A stretch of 64,000 nucleotides of DNA from Sciurus carolinensis (GCF_902686445.1 NC_062219.1:47705056-47769055), one strand, 5' to 3'. Positions 37,261 to 49,240 are shown, counted from the first letter of the stretch. Notes: generated from the letters alone by a model not told the origin. Program-made: numbers and translations.

Positions 37261-38274
37261 CTCCTATCTTACCTTACTGAAAATATGCTAGGGATTTGTC
37301 CCTCCAACTATACTTTTTATTGATTGTTTAAATAACTAATATAATTACACAAAAATTTCAACTAACATTTCCTGAGTTTGATGAATTTAACTTTTTTTCC
37401 CCCCTCTCTCTCTCTGACAAGTAATGACTGAGACATCTTTGTAATTTTTTTTAAATTTATAAGTTTTATAGTGAAGGAACATAATATTTGGATCTCTCTT
37501 TGTTATTATATGAGTCAGTGAATAAGTACTTCTAGTTAGAATATCTCTTCTAACTTATAAAGACACATAATTTTTGCTCAAAAAATGTTAACTAAAATCA
37601 TGAATTAAAAAAAGATTTTTTGGCTCTACAAAGCACTTTATAAAGTGTGTACCTGCCATTTCTGTGACAAAGCATTTTAGTTCCACCAACCCCATTGTCC
37701 CATCACCTGAAGATACTTTATGTCCAGAACAATCCAACAGAACTCTATTATGATGAGATGTTGAGTGATCCATACAGCTGACACTAGTCAGATGCTGCCA
37801 CTGAGTATTTTAAATTAAGCTAGATGAGCTGACTTTTTCATTTTGTTTAATTCTGGTTAGTCTAAACATAAATACATGTGTGGTTAGCATCTATCCTGTT
37901 AGTGCAGGTGCAGAACACACGTTGCACTAGCTGGAGCAGTAGACACGTATGATGACTGTGTCATCAGGCTCCACCTCTTTCACAAGCTATTCACTTCTTA
38001 TACAAAGTAGGATTCAAGTGAAGCCTCATTTCCTCCAGAAGTTTTCACTGACTATTCTTTTCTACCTAGATGCTTTTCTTCTCTGAACTTCTATTTACAC
38101 TTATTGTAGGAAACCAGAAATTTGGTTCTTATTATGCCTTACACAACAATTTAATTTTGATGTATGTATATTTAAGCACAAAAATATAATTCTACAATCT
38201 TCCATTCATTGAAACTTATAATGCTAAATACACATATTTTGTCTTCATGGTGGGACTGTAAAATATTTATAATA

Positions 38275-38400
38275 ATTTTCATTTTACCTCTAAGGAAACT
38301 GCTCTGACTGACGAAGTGACTTGTTTAGAATAAACAACTAGTAAGTAGTAGAGCTAGAACCTGAACCAGGTGCATGATTGGGTAGGCAACTTGTCTTAGA
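38275..38400 (+). repeat. MIR SINE fragment
   Basis: Layout cattttacctctaaggaaac, aagtgacttgtttagaat, aactagtaagtagtagagct, agaacctgaaccaggtgca. Confidence 0.6.
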
Positions 38401-39059
38401 AGGTGACACATGAGATCATTTATCTTGGTTTAATAACTGGAAGCTATTAAAAACCCAAGCCTGTCTGAGAAAACTACTTTGTAACAATTGTTGCTTAGTG
38501 GGAGTAAGTGATGATTCAATTTAAATTATAAGAATATTTAATTTATAGCAAAAGACCTTTCCATGGTTCTTCCATCATAGGCTAGACACACTTTCTTAAA
38601 GACTTGTTGCTCCCTCTAGTGAGAGTCAATGGGAATACCATACCTAGCAAGCATTTAAAAGTGAAAATATATATTCCTATGGAAGAATTACAGGATAGTG
38701 GCAATCAAGGGGAGCATTTTTTTCTTTTCCAGAACTTAACCAATATTAGGATATCATTTCAGAAAACCTCATAACTAAGGCAACTGAACCATAGCAAGAT
38801 ATACCTGTATCAATCTCCATCCATAGCTGTTGTATCAACAGGTGCAACTTTCTCACTACTTTGCCACTTCTTATAGTGTAGGCATGTTAATGCCTTTACA
38901 TACAACAGACAGTACTATAAGTTACTTTTATTTTTCTTTCATGAAGTTATATTGAGTTTTTCTATTTATGTGTGTAGGTGGTGTTATAGTACCTATAAAT
39001 TCCATTTCAAGCAACTGAAGACTGTTTTAGAGATATCTGCTATAAAAAGGTGGTATTTG

Positions 39060-39150
39060 GGGCTGGGGAGATAGCTCAGCTGGTAGAGTGCTTGCCTCAC
39101 AAGCACAAGGCCTTGAGTTTGATCCCCAGTACCGCAAAAAAAAAAAAAAA
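39060..39150 (+). repeat. ID SINE, young-looking
   Basis: The head ggctggggagatagctcagc contains the A box and gagtttgatccccag the B box, followed by a pure A-tail of about 20 bases. Flanking 16-base repeats at 39044-39059 and 39151-39166 differ at one position. The long clean tail suggests a recent insertion. Confidence 0.92.
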
Positions 39151-39409
39151 AAAAAGGTGATATTTGATTTGATAGGATTGAGAAAATACTGAATTTTGGG
39201 ATCTTAGATAACTACTTTTCTTCTAAACGGAAAACAAATACTTGGACACTTTCTTTAAAAATATTAATATGCTTGTGAATAGGGGAAAGGAGGAGAGGGC
39301 TAAAACGTGCATCAATTTAACATTAAATATGGACAGTTTATACTCTTATTTTTAAAAAGTGACTTCACATTTTGTTCAGAGACCATGAATTCTTAAGTCA
39401 AACTTCCTT

Positions 39410-39560
39410 ATTTCAAACCATCTGTCTATCATTTTCTGTGTCATTTGGGTAAGTGACTCAGTCTCTCCTGGACTCCAATAGTGAATAAAATGAAGATCAT
39501 AATACCATTAATTCAAAGGATTCTTATCAGAATGAAATGAAATAGAATGGTGTTCATAAC
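39410..39560 (+). repeat. MIR SINE fragment
   Basis: Layout catttgggtaagtgactcag, aataaaatgaagatcataat, attcttatcagaatgaaatg. Confidence 0.55.
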
Positions 39561-41023
39561 AGTGGTGAATATACCAGAAAACAGTAAATAAGTAAAAATT
39601 ACCATTAATTATAACCATAAGACATATTTTTCTGCAGAACAAAAATGTCCAAATCTTTGCTAAACTCTTTGTGTCCTGAAAAATCATTACTGAAGAACAT
39701 ATGATCGCTTGATATGGTAGACAATGAAGATGCTTTTTCTACATAGTGAGGCTTATTTCCAATTGCCAAATATTCTGTCATGTACCCATATATGCTATAT
39801 TCCAAAGGGCAAAAAAAGCAATACATGAGGCATAGAAAAATATGACTCTTCTTTCAAATAAAATATAATACCAGAATAACACACTACTAGTTTTTCTAAG
39901 ATAGCTAAAAGTCTGAGTAATTACAAGAGCCACAGCAATTCTGTTCCTTTCCTACTTGATGATGTTGAAATGCTGGGAGATGAAACTGATATGTATGAAG
40001 CAACCAGAGTCACTAAGAGGAAGACCACAAGTAAGCCTTAAATTGCATGGGACTACTCATAAGAGAATTGAAGGAATTCTGGGAAGGAAGATTAATAGTT
40101 ATAGGGTGGTTAAGGAAAGCTGCACCCTGGAGGAGAAAGGATTTATGAGTTACTGTACATAGAAACTTTGCTAAGTTAGCTAACTTCTCAGTGTTATTAT
40201 TTCTTCTTTTATAAAAGTCGGCAATTCAATGCTTGTTAAATGCTTAGCACAATCTATGGTTTGTCACAGGTTTGTAGTGGCTCTTGGAGAATGGGCAGTA
40301 GCTGCCTAAAGAGAGACAGAGTTTATCTGTCAGGACGGCAGGATAGCCTGTGTCATGTAAAAGAGACACATGAGACTTCTAGGGTCAAAAAGATAAAGAA
40401 AAAACTAGTACATTACAATTTAATTACAATAAGAACAATTTTCTGTGGCAGACAGAAATAATATATGTATTTTTTCCTGAAATGCCAAATAAATCTGTGA
40501 GCAGGTAAACTTTGTAGAGAATAGAATTATAGAGATCTCCTCCTTCCAAGTAACAATTCTTTTACTTTTTAAAAGATCTGACATGGAGCATACATGCCTG
40601 CATTTCCCTTTCAAGTCCTTGCCCTTCATTGGCCCTTCTCCTGAGCACTTATTTATTCAAAAATGTTCACAACCTGAGTTCTCCATCGCCTATAATAAAA
40701 AGTTAAAATCACAATTACAATCTAATGTGATTCTCAGATAATTAAAATTAAAATAATTTAAATTTTTCTATACATTCATTTTTGTATATATTCAATCAAA
40801 TATACTTTATCACAACATTTCAAATGTTGAAGAGGAGGAAGAACTCCTCCAAAATGTCTCATAGTTACCAGAAAAATTACATTCAGCAGAGCTCAGAGTG
40901 CATTTACACACATTGCCTGTAATGAGAGTCTTTTCTAACATAATCAGTAAGAGCACTAATTAGAGAGGGAGTTGTGCAGCTCCACCAAGTTGGTATGGGG
41001 TGTCTGTCTACATCCGAGTCACC

Positions 41024-41268
41024 ATGATGAAGATTTCCTTTAAGATCACACTGGCACTGAACCCACAGTTGCTATACAAAGTACTTTAGTGTTCCTGAGA
41101 GTATACTTTCACAGGAGTCTTAAAATTTGCAGCAGAAGAATTTACAGCAAGTGCAATTATTACCAATGATGGAGCAGAAACAAATCCTGCACAGACTGCT
41201 GGAAATGTTTTCCTAAAGCATATTCAGAACTTTGAATTATTCTTAGAGACTGTGTTGGAAGTTCTTAA
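41024..41268 (+). pseudogene. UFM1: UFM1 processed pseudogene (coding remnant)
   Basis: UFM1 is an 85-aa ubiquitin-like modifier. The copy starts at ATG 41024 with ISFKITL, then shows [25 protein letters not shown] and [13 protein letters not shown] in successive frames, and reaches the normal stop position at 41266-41268. About 12 bases are deleted after AAEEF, removing the equivalent of KVPA, and further frameshifts separate YKVL from VLKFAAEEF and break the C-terminus. The terminal VGSC that is processed to the conjugating Gly has degraded to LEVL. It has no introns and carries UFM1-like 5'UTR and 3'UTR, so it is a dead retrocopy. Confidence 0.9.
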
Positions 41269-42597
41269 TATCTGCAACTTGGAATATACAATTACTCTTC
41301 AGAATAAATATTGGTATTTTTGTGGTAAAACTAAAAGGAGGCATTTTACATATTATGAAAACACCAAGAGCCAAAAAAAGGGTAGACTCTTCTTGTCCCT
41401 TCTTTATTCAGCTCTTCATATGAATAAGGAATACCTGTTAGTAGAGAGTACTGCCACCACAGAAGGTCATAGAGCTGTTGATTGCCACCTCACAACACAA
41501 ATAGGGAGTTCATTTGTGGAAAATGGATTATCCAACTGTGTTTTTCTTTTTTAACCCAGAGGATGATTCTGATAATTCTTTCTGAGAACTTTTGGAAAAT
41601 TAAAATATACTGAATCTTACATGTCTTCGAGTTAAAAATTTAAGAGAATTATGAATTATAGACGGCAATTTGCTAGATAGCATCTGACTTATGGACTTAT
41701 TAATAGTTTGATCCTTAAATGTATAGTTTATAATGACAGTAATAGACATATCTGATAGTTATCTATTTTGATATTTTATCATTGAGGTTTTTAAGTTTCA
41801 AAATTCATGTTATATAAATTTTAAGTTAGTATCAAAGAACCAAAAATTGGATTTTTAAATGTAGCCTTTATGTGTATAAATTCACATTTCACAAAAATAG
41901 TTTAAACAGTGATCTTGCAGAATTCAGTATATATAATGATGGGAATTGACAATGTAGTAGAAAGAGCTTTGCTAAGTTATGCATTATTTTATTCATCTCT
42001 TTTAGTACATCTTTTGGGACAAATACTCTAGAAATTATTGTCTTTGGGAGGATAGTATTTCTGAATAGCTTTCAGGAAGAGAGTATTTTTACAGAGAAAA
42101 ATCTGAAGATTAAAACACAGCTTAAAGAAATACTGATTAAAAATTCTGATGAGTTACAATTATTGAAGACCTGATTTTTAAGGAAGTGTTAACATTCATC
42201 ACCCAAGTGGATAAGAAGCCAAGTAAGGGAAGATGAGAAAGACTGAATGACTAGGCTCCTGCAAGGAGGAAAGCAACAAAAGAAATGGTGAAAAGTAACA
42301 CAAAACCATCACAAAGTGTCACAGAAAGAGCAGCCGGTTGGATAGAGCTACAGAGGACATGTTGGAGCAAACTGAAAGGGAAAACAAAATACTTGACATA
42401 GTCTTAAGTCGCAGGAGGCAATGAAAGAAAGCAAAGTATAGGCCTTGTCCACATTTCAAAATACCCCTTATGACAGTACAAAGAATGATGTGCATAATGA
42501 AAGATTTTATTTGACCTTCCAGAGGAAGTAAGTATCTGTGTACATCTTGAAAGATGAAAGAAGGCTCATTGTGATTCAGAATCATTGCTTGACCTGC

Positions 42598-42812
42598 TGT
42601 ATTTTAAATGATGAACTCTCTGGAGGCAGGGCTTATTGTCTTGTCATGTTCCTTCTAGAATTGGAAATGTAGTTGGCTTTCAACAAATACTCAGGCTGGG
42701 GAGATAGCTCAGCTGGTAGAGTGCTTACCTTGCAAGCACAAGGCCCTGAGTTCGATCCCCAGTACCCAAAAAAAAACCAAAAAAACAAATACTCATTGAA
42801 TTATTCATGAAA
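42598..42812 (+). repeat. L2 3' tail split by an ID SINE
   Basis: Phrases atgaactctctggaggcagg, gcttattgtcttgtc and ggctttcaacaaatactca resemble the L2 end. The ID at 42694 splits the tail, which resumes as caaatactcattgaattatt. Confidence 0.55.
42694..42783 (+). repeat. ID SINE with intact promoter boxes
   Basis: Nearly identical to the copy at 39060, with an intact B box gagttcgatcccc and A box tagctcagctggtagag. A perfect 12-bp target duplication, aacaaatactca, lies at 42682-42693 and 42784-42795. Confidence 0.93.
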
Positions 42813-43394
42813 AAGAGCACTAACTACACATATAGACATCATAATAGTAACTTTGACAAACAAAGTCATATTTTTTAGGATTGATCGAAGTTTGGCACTC
42901 TTCTTTAAAAAAAGGACTATTTCGAGTAATAAAAATGTCCACTTTAAGCTTTCTTGAAATATTCCAGTTTCAAGAAAGAAAGAAGATGGTTTCATGGCAA
43001 TTGGAAAAAAGAATGATTTGTGAAAAGTTTTGTTATTTGATCTCATTGATACGAAAAATAATTACAGCCATGCATCATAGAATCTGTAACTTTTGAAGAT
43101 ACTGTTTTGGTTAGGTCTTTTAGTTGCAGTGGCAAAAAAGCTAAGACAATTCCCCAAAGAGGTTGCAAGTCTTTGGGAAAATGGGGAATATTTATATGAG
43201 GATCAGCGACTACATGCAAAAATCAGTGTTTCCCAGGAGCTTGAGTCAGGCAGTCTGGTGTTTTGAAGCTGACCGCAGATAAGCAACACCTAGTGCCTGG
43301 CCTGTTCTTACCTTGAAGGCAAGATGCTCTGGAGTTCAGAGTGAAGGTGGCAAGATGGAAATGAGGAAGGGAACAGAAATAAAGCAAGATGATG

Positions 43395-44056
43395 TTACTG
43401 ATGGCAATAGCCTGTGACAAATGGTGATTCCATTCCAAGTTTCCTGAGGAATCTCCACACTGCTTTCCAGAGTGGTTGCACCAATTTGCATTCCCAACAG
43501 CAATGTACGAGTGAACCTTTTTCCCCATTGTTGCCAACATTTAATGCTGCTTGTATTTTTGATAAGTGCCATTCTGATTGGAGTGAGATGGAATCCCAGT
43601 GTAGTTTTAATTTGCATTTCTGTAATTGCTAGAGATGTTGAACATTTTTTCATATATTTTTTGACCACTGTATTTCTTCTTCTTTGAAGTTCTTGTTCAG
43701 TTCCTTTGCCCTTTTATTGATTGGGGTTTTTATTTATTTATTTATTTTGGTGTTTTTTTGAATTCTTTGTATATGCTGGAGATTAATACTCTATCTCAGG
43801 TGCAGGTGGTAAAGATTTTCTCCCATTCCCTAGGCTCTTTGTTCACATTCTTGATTGTTCCCTTTGCTGTGAAGAAGTTTTTTAGTTTAATAGCATCCCA
43901 TTTATCAATTCTTGATTTAACTTCTTGACTTTGGGCTCCTGAGGAAGTCCTTTCCTAAGTAGATATGATGGAGGGTTCAGCCTACTTTTTCTTCTAGTAG
44001 GCACAGGGTCTCTGGTCTAACGCCTAGGTCCTTGATTCACTTGAAGTTGAGTTTTG
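43395..44056 (-). mobile_element. L1 ORF2 fragment, - strand
   Basis: Homologous to the reversed ORF2 C-terminal region seen at 13440-13990 (gaggaatctccacactgctt, tccagagtggttgcaccaat). ORF2-like peptides are visible on the - strand ([38 protein letters not shown]) with breaks. Both ends are truncated. Confidence 0.78.
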
Positions 44057-44064
44057 CAGCACCA

Positions 44065-44066
<2 letters not shown>

Positions 44067-44101
<35 letters not shown>

Positions 44102-44220
44102 TATTTCTTAAGTTGTCAATGGACCTTTATTTTATTTATTTACATGCAGTGCTGAGAATCGAAACCAGTGCCTCATACATGCTAGGTAAAGGCTCTACCA
44201 CCGCGTTATGATCCAGCCCA
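44067..44220 (-). repeat. ID-derived SINE with extra tail and (CT)n, inserted with target duplication
   Basis: A 10-bp repeat, cagcaccaac, flanks it at 44057-44066 and 44221-44230. The insert holds a CT run (44069-44098), an AT-rich tail (gttgtcaatggacctttatt) and reversed ID boxes (gagaatcgaaaccag, ctctaccaccgcgttatga). It shares its tail with 3661-3799. Confidence 0.8.
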
Positions 44221-44230
44221 CAGCACCAAC

Positions 44231-44690
44231 TCTTATTTGATGCGGATTATAGACTGAGTACCAGCGACAAATATATACATCACTTTAGAGGTAAAAACCT
44301 GAGAAACTTTCTTCCAGTAATGTTAGAGGCTAGAATTCATATTTTTATGTCATTTGTATTTAAGGAAAAGAAACTACTTCACCATTCGTCTTGGTTAAAA
44401 ATAAAGAGAAGGCTGACCCTATTACTTCTACTCATATGGTCTAATAGTGTATAGATTTACCTTCCTGTCTCAAAAAACTAAACATCAGGAAAATATTTGT
44501 TGTTTTCAGACATTGGACACTAGGCAGGGTAAGGGCTGTGATCCCCTACAATCGCTAACTTTCTGGGGGCAATTTCCAGAAGCACTGCAAGGCGGGTGGT
44601 CACTGCCTTCAGTCCCTGACATACCTTTATTTAGATAAATAAAAGTGCAGTGCCAAAAGGTTACATTGACAAAACACTCGAGCAGAAAAA
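44231..44690. other. TSPYL1 upstream flank
   Basis: AT-rich unique sequence that turns GC-rich near 44690. A divergent - strand first exon could lie at its right end, but none can be proved from sequence. Confidence 0.4.
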
Positions 44691-44699
44691 CACGGAGCG

Positions 44700-44885
44700 A
44701 GAGCAGGAAGCGGCAGAGCCAATCCGGGACCGCCGAGTTCTCGCGAGGTGGCGAGATCTGCAGCACTGACGTCACCGCCCCGGAGACGCGGGCCAGACCG
44801 AGGGTGGGTGGGGCTAGCGGCGCTGCTTGGAGCGCGGCTTCTGTGAGGAAAACAGACTGTACCGTGCGGTTGGTCTGTTACCAAG
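44700..44885 (+). promoter_or_regulatory. TSPYL1: TSPYL1 CpG-rich promoter and 5' leader
   Basis: The sequence becomes abruptly GC- and CpG-rich from about 44690 and stays so into the CDS. Visible elements are a CCAAT box (44719-44723), a cgagttctcgcg block (44734-44745) containing nine of ten bases of the TCTCGCGAGA palindrome, and a perfect CRE palindrome TGACGTCA (44767-44774). The leader element ggagcgcggcttctg (44829-44843) lies 57 bases before the ATG. No TATA box is evident. The transcription start was not determined. TATA-less CpG promoters are often bidirectional, so antisense transcription to the left is possible. Confidence 0.75.
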
Positions 44886-46121
44886 ATGAGCGGCCTGCGT
44901 GGGGTCGAGAAGAGCCCTCTGCCCCAAACCCGCAGCCTCACTATCCCTGACCCTCCCAAGGAAGACCCGGACCAGTGCCTGACGCTCGGCGGAGAATCGG
45001 AGGCGGCGCCGGCGATGGCGAAGACGCGTGAGGCCAGCGTGGAAACGGTCGCGAGCCCACCGCCCCAGCTTTCAGAGGAGGGAGGTGCACCCGGTTCCCA
45101 GATCCGAGTCGATGGGTGTCGCGGTCACCTGGCGACCAGAGCCCTGCAGGAGGAGGCTCCGCCTCGCACGGAGGGCCTGGAAACGGCCTCTGAGTTGGTG
45201 GCCACCGTCAGCAGCCTGAAAAGCGGCTTTCAGGGTGAGGAGAAGGCCCTGGAAACCTGTGGCGCAGAGAGGTCGGGGTCTGAGGTGGTGGTGGAGGCGA
45301 GGGTTCAAGAAGTGAAGGCCGAGAAGTGCGCCATGCCCCCAGTGGCAGTGGGAGCGGAGGAGAGGGCTGAAGTGAAGGAAGGCGTGGTGGAGGAGGTGAT
45401 GGAGGTGGAAGTGCCAGCAGGTGAAGAAGTGGAGGCGGTGGAAGAAGCGAAGGAGGAGGCAGGACCCTGGCCCCTGCATATGGATCTCCGGATGAACCCC
45501 CTTGAGGCCATCCAGCTGGAACTGGACACTGTGAATGCTCAGGCTGACAGGGCCTTCCAACAACTCGAGCAGAAATTTGGGCGAATGCGTCGACACTACC
45601 TAGAGCGGAGGAACTACATCATTCAGAACATCCCAGGCTTCTGGATGACTGCCTTTCGCAACCATCCCCAGTTGTCTGCCATGATTAGAGGCCAAGATGC
45701 AGAGATGTTAAGGTACATAACCAATTTGGAGGTGAAGGAACTCAGACACCCTAAAACTGGCTGCAAGTTCAAGTTCTTCTTTCGAAGAAACCCCTACTTT
45801 AGAAACAAGCTGATTGTCAAGGAATATGAGGTCAGATCCTCTGGCCGAGTGGTGTCTCTTTCCACTCCAATCATATGGCGCAGGGGACGTGAACCCCAGT
45901 CCTTCATTCGCAGAAACCAAGACCTCATTTGCAGCTTTTTTACTTGGTTTTCAGACCACAGCCTTCCAGAATCTGACAGAATTGCTGAGATCATCAAAGA
46001 AGACCTGTGGCCAAATCCTCTGCAATACTACCTCTTGCGTGAAGGAGTCCGTAGAGCCAGACGTCGCCCAATAAGGGAGCCAGTGGAGATCCCCAGGCCC
46101 TTTGGGTTCCAGTCTGGTTAA
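44886..46121 (+). CDS. TSPYL1: TSPY-like protein 1 (NAP-domain nuclear protein), intronless
   Basis: A single uninterrupted 411-aa frame runs from ATG at 44886 to TAA at 46119-46121. The product belongs to the TSPY/SET/NAP1 family of nuclear, histone-chaperone-like proteins. Residues 1-200 are poorly conserved, with an acidic Glu/Val-rich stretch at about 137-195. Residues about 204-395 form the NAP domain, opening with [19 protein letters not shown], then the helix around [18 protein letters not shown], then [16 protein letters not shown]; the C-terminus is Arg-rich and ends PFGFQSG. The NAP part matches remembered human TSPYL1 almost residue for residue, while the N-terminus is somewhat shorter than the human protein (about 437 aa). 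It is distinguished from TSPYL4 by [10 protein letters not shown] versus [10 protein letters not shown]. The start begins MSGL, as in TSPYL4, and follows a CpG-rich leader. The absence of introns agrees with the family's retrogene origin. No disabling change is seen. Confidence 0.96.
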   Translation: MSGLRGVEKSPLPQTRSLTIPDPPKEDPDQCLTLGGESEAAPAMAKTREASVETVASPPPQLSEEGGAPGSQIRVDGCRGHLATRALQEEAPPRTEGLETASELVATVSSLKSGFQGEEKALETCGAERSGSEVVVEARVQEVKAEKCAMPPVAVGAEERAEVKEGVVEEVMEVEVPAGEEVEAVEEAKEEAGPWPLHMDLRMNPLEAIQLELDTVNAQADRAFQQLEQKFGRMRRHYLERRNYIIQNIPGFWMTAFRNHPQLSAMIRGQDAEMLRYITNLEVKELRHPKTGCKFKFFFRRNPYFRNKLIVKEYEVRSSGRVVSLSTPIIWRRGREPQSFIRRNQDLICSFFTWFSDHSLPESDRIAEIIKEDLWPNPLQYYLLREGVRRARRRPIREPVEIPRPFGFQSG

Positions 46122-47665
46122 CCTCTGCCCTTGGGAATACTGCTGCACAGGTCCCTTGCTGCCACCTCCTGTGCTTGGGCAAGAGCAGTGGGTATGCCTT
46201 TTTTTTTTTTTTTTTGCTGAACTTTCTGTACCCTTTCTCCTTTCTGGATATTTAGTTCTCTCAACATCAAGATTGAGACTGTCACGAACATTTTCTCCAG
46301 TTCCACGTGGCCTCCATGCTATTCTGTATTATCGCATTGCATGGCCACTAGCACTTCTAAGCCAAACAAATGATGCTGTAGGACTGCACTACATTCACAT
46401 TGCTTAAACTTTTCCCCAGAGCTTCTGGTCTGGTTACTACCACTTGGATTTCTAGTGTTGTCTGGGAACCATTCTACTCACCCTGCTCTGCATCCAGCAG
46501 TAACAGGCACGTGATCTGTGGACAATTACTGGGCATTAATGATGTGAAGGGAGAGCTACAGTGGGCCACTTGTTCTGTGTGATTTATACTTCATTGCTTT
46601 TCCTGCATCCCTAGTTACGTTTTAGTGTTTCCTGCTATTGGCTATGCTTACCCCCTTTGGCTTTTGCCAAGGTCTCTCTCTCCCACTTTCTCCCTTTTCT
46701 CTTATTTATTAAAGAAAATATAATTCAGAAACATCTGCAAAAGTAAACTTTAGTTTATTTTGCATATTATAATTTCCAGAGATAGAGAGGTTGCCTTTTA
46801 AAGTAGAGTATTAGAGCTCTGATTGCCCTTCTGCTCTCTTCCCAATAACCTGCCCCTTTGGCAAGTCCTAGAAGGCTTAAAGGAGAAAGCACTAGATGGA
46901 AGAAAGATGTTAGTTTATAAAGAAAGAACTGAAGAAATTGATGTGTGCTCAAAGCAGTGAAAACTAAACAAAACGCTAGAGGCAGAAATGAGCCAGTTAA
47001 AAATTTGGGTGAGACTGAACTGATTGAGAGCCTGAGTCTTACTCTGTAAATGGTGATGGGAGGAGAAATATTTTCTCAGGATTGTAATAAAAAAATCACA
47101 GGAGTTTGGAGTGTTACATATGTTGTCTAGACAAGAATTCTTTAAAGAACGGTGCAAATTTGGATGCTTTCTGTTTTTATGTGATCTGATATATTTGGAA
47201 GATCAATATTGTGTCCTTATTTTACTACTGTTGAGTAAAATCTTGTTATTTTCAGTTTTTGTTTATTAGGAAAGTTGAGCTGTACCAGTTTTCTTTTGCT
47301 TCATTTGATAACAATTGGAAGAATGACAGTCTTTTGTAAAATATTGACTTAAATGAATTTTCACAAGTTTTCAACTTTTTTTTTTTTCTTCCATTACTGT
47401 ACTCTTAGAAACTTATTTGGATAACTTGGTTTTGTCAGTCTTGTCAAATTATTGCCTTCCTGGAAAAATAATAGACAAAAAGTGTGGCTTGATAAATTGT
47501 TTTGATAATGTACTCTGCTAACAACTTTGTAATTGATGTGTCTCTTCCCAAATTGCACAAAGAACTTGTGAGATTACTCTGTCAAATTAGAAGCGTTCCA
47601 TTGGCATATTTGTTTTCCTTTATATGCATGATGATAAAATAAAAGCATGCCACTCTGGTAAATTT
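46122..47665 (+). other. TSPYL1: TSPYL1 3'UTR (inferred)
   Basis: About 1.5 kb of AT-rich sequence without a gene follows the stop codon, including a T-run at 46199-46217. The first strong polyadenylation signal is AATAAA at 47638-47643. A weaker ATTAAA lies near 46707. The 3' end is inferred from the signal and from typical transcript length. Confidence 0.5.
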
Positions 47666-48161
47666 CTTATTTTTTACCCTGCCCATGAACATGCTTGAAT
47701 GAAATTGTTCAAGTTAATGACAAATTGTGGAATCATTAAAATTCTTAAATGGACATGACAGGCATTATCACAAAGGTAAGAAAATAGCATTTCTGGGTAG
47801 GGGGTAGTTGCTGCTGCCATTTTTTTCCCCCCTTAAAGTGTTTACAATTGCAAATGCTTATTCAAGATGTCAGTTTTTTCAGTAAAGCTTGTATATCACC
47901 ACTTCCCCTTCACTTCCTCAGAGTCTCCATTTCTGTCCTCATACATGATATTCTCAGGTCATTTAGACTGTTCTTTGTATTCACTTGTGAATTTAATAAG
48001 CAAATGTTACCTATCATATGTAATGTCCTATCCCATTCCCATACTCCTCATCTGTAAAAACATGTTCTTCAAACTTTCTTACCATCTTCTGTCAAATTCT
48101 TAAAGGACTGTCCTGGTAATTCCCTCTGCATTATAGCCTTTTCTGTTATCCGTTGGGAGAT

Positions 48162-48192
48162 AAATATTTCATTTTTAAAAAATGAAATATTT
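48162..48192. repeat. Near-perfect AT-rich palindrome
   Basis: Fifteen-base arms, aaatatttcattttt at 48162-48176 and its complement at 48178-48192, are separated by one base. Confidence 0.85.
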
Positions 48193-48414
48193 GTAGGAAC
48201 CTCTGAAAATAACACATAATTATTCATTATAGTGAATTCCACACATTTTTATTAAAACATTCTGTTAGTGCCTGGAAGAGAAAAAGAATAAGATAATAAA
48301 TTCCATTCCCTTCATTGCTGTAGAATAGGAGAAGCACTGATATGCAAATAAATGATAGAATGACATAGTAAAATATAGAAATATTTTCATTCTTACTATC
48401 TCTTATTAGTTTAG

Positions 48415-48520
48415 AAGCCTTGTGAAAATGGTATTTTACATCCCTCACTACATGTAGCATTAATGTTTTGCACATAGTTGTCAACAGATAAATATTGAAT
48501 GACAGAATGAACAACTTAGA
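48415..48520 (+). repeat. L2 3' end fragment
   Basis: Layout agaagccttgtgaaaatgg, attaatgttttgcacatag, gataaatattgaatgacag. Confidence 0.5.
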
Positions 48521-49101
48521 TGGGGGAAAAAGAACAAAATGACCTGGTGCCCAGAAAGACCCAATGAAATAATGGAAAAAAGTTTTTGTGCCTTGCTTTG
48601 GCAACCATGGTAAGAACAATGTCAAAAAAGATTTGCAAAGTGACTTGTAAATAACAATTTATTAGTAATTAGGAAAGATCCAGACACTTTAACCTTTAAT
48701 CTTTCACCCACCATTTTATCATAATTTAATAATAATTTGATAATATCACTTAATTTTGGATCACCTTTAATGTAATTCGTACATTTTAAGGTAACTTGCA
48801 TTGGAGATAGAAGTTTAGAACTTAGACATATGCTGCCCAATACCTTTAACACCAGTGACTTTTGAGCACTTGGAATGTGGCTGGTTTAAAATGAGATCTG
48901 CTATAAATATACACATTGGATTTTGAAGACAATATGGGAATTTTTTTTATATTAATAGCATTGAAATAATATTTTTGACATTGAATTAAATGGGTTAATA
49001 AAATTAATTTTCCCTGTTTTTCCATTACATAGGACAACATGACTATATTTCTTAGTGAATATTTTAAAGCATGCAAAATATCTGTAAAAACTAAATGTGT
49101 A

Positions 49102-49240
49102 CACCAACAAGTGAAACTTTATGGTATACAATGGCATATCACTCGGCAATAAAAATGAACAGGGATAAATCTCCAAAGTATGTTGAGTGAAAGATACCAA
49201 ACGAGTAGTATAGACTATATCAACTTTTAAAAATGTATTT
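49102..49240 (+). repeat. Old L1 fragment
   Basis: Layout tggtatacaatggcatatca, ctcggcaataaaaatgaac, gataaatctccaaagtatg, ttgagtgaaagataccaaac corresponds to the old L1 ORF2-end and 3'UTR boundary. Confidence 0.65.

Larger units (their letters stand above)
37261..40948. other. Non-coding between SINEs
   Basis: Holds MIR traces (38275, 39410) and the ID at 39060. No gene recognised. Confidence 0.55.
40960..42812 (+). mobile_element. Probable full extent of the UFM1 retrocopy with 3'UTR
   Basis: An 11-bp direct repeat, aagagcactaa, lies at 40949-40959 and at 42813-42823, the second copy immediately after a short A-run. The segment just before it resembles an L2 tail that could have supplied a poly(A) signal (caacaaat, near aataaat). 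If this is the target-site duplication, the retrocopy includes about 1.5 kb of 3'UTR, and an ID SINE (42694-42783) later landed in its tail. The 5' half is certain and the 3' limit is tentative. Confidence 0.5.

Noticed and set aside
39060..39150. Functional tRNA gene
   Set aside because: A and B boxes are present, but the A-tail, target duplication and ID-type body identify a SINE, and no cloverleaf 3' half is present.
45072..45596. 174-codon - strand frame in TSPYL1
   Set aside because: Mirror of the GC-rich TSPYL1 coding sequence; the same applies to 58160-58708 in TSPYL4.
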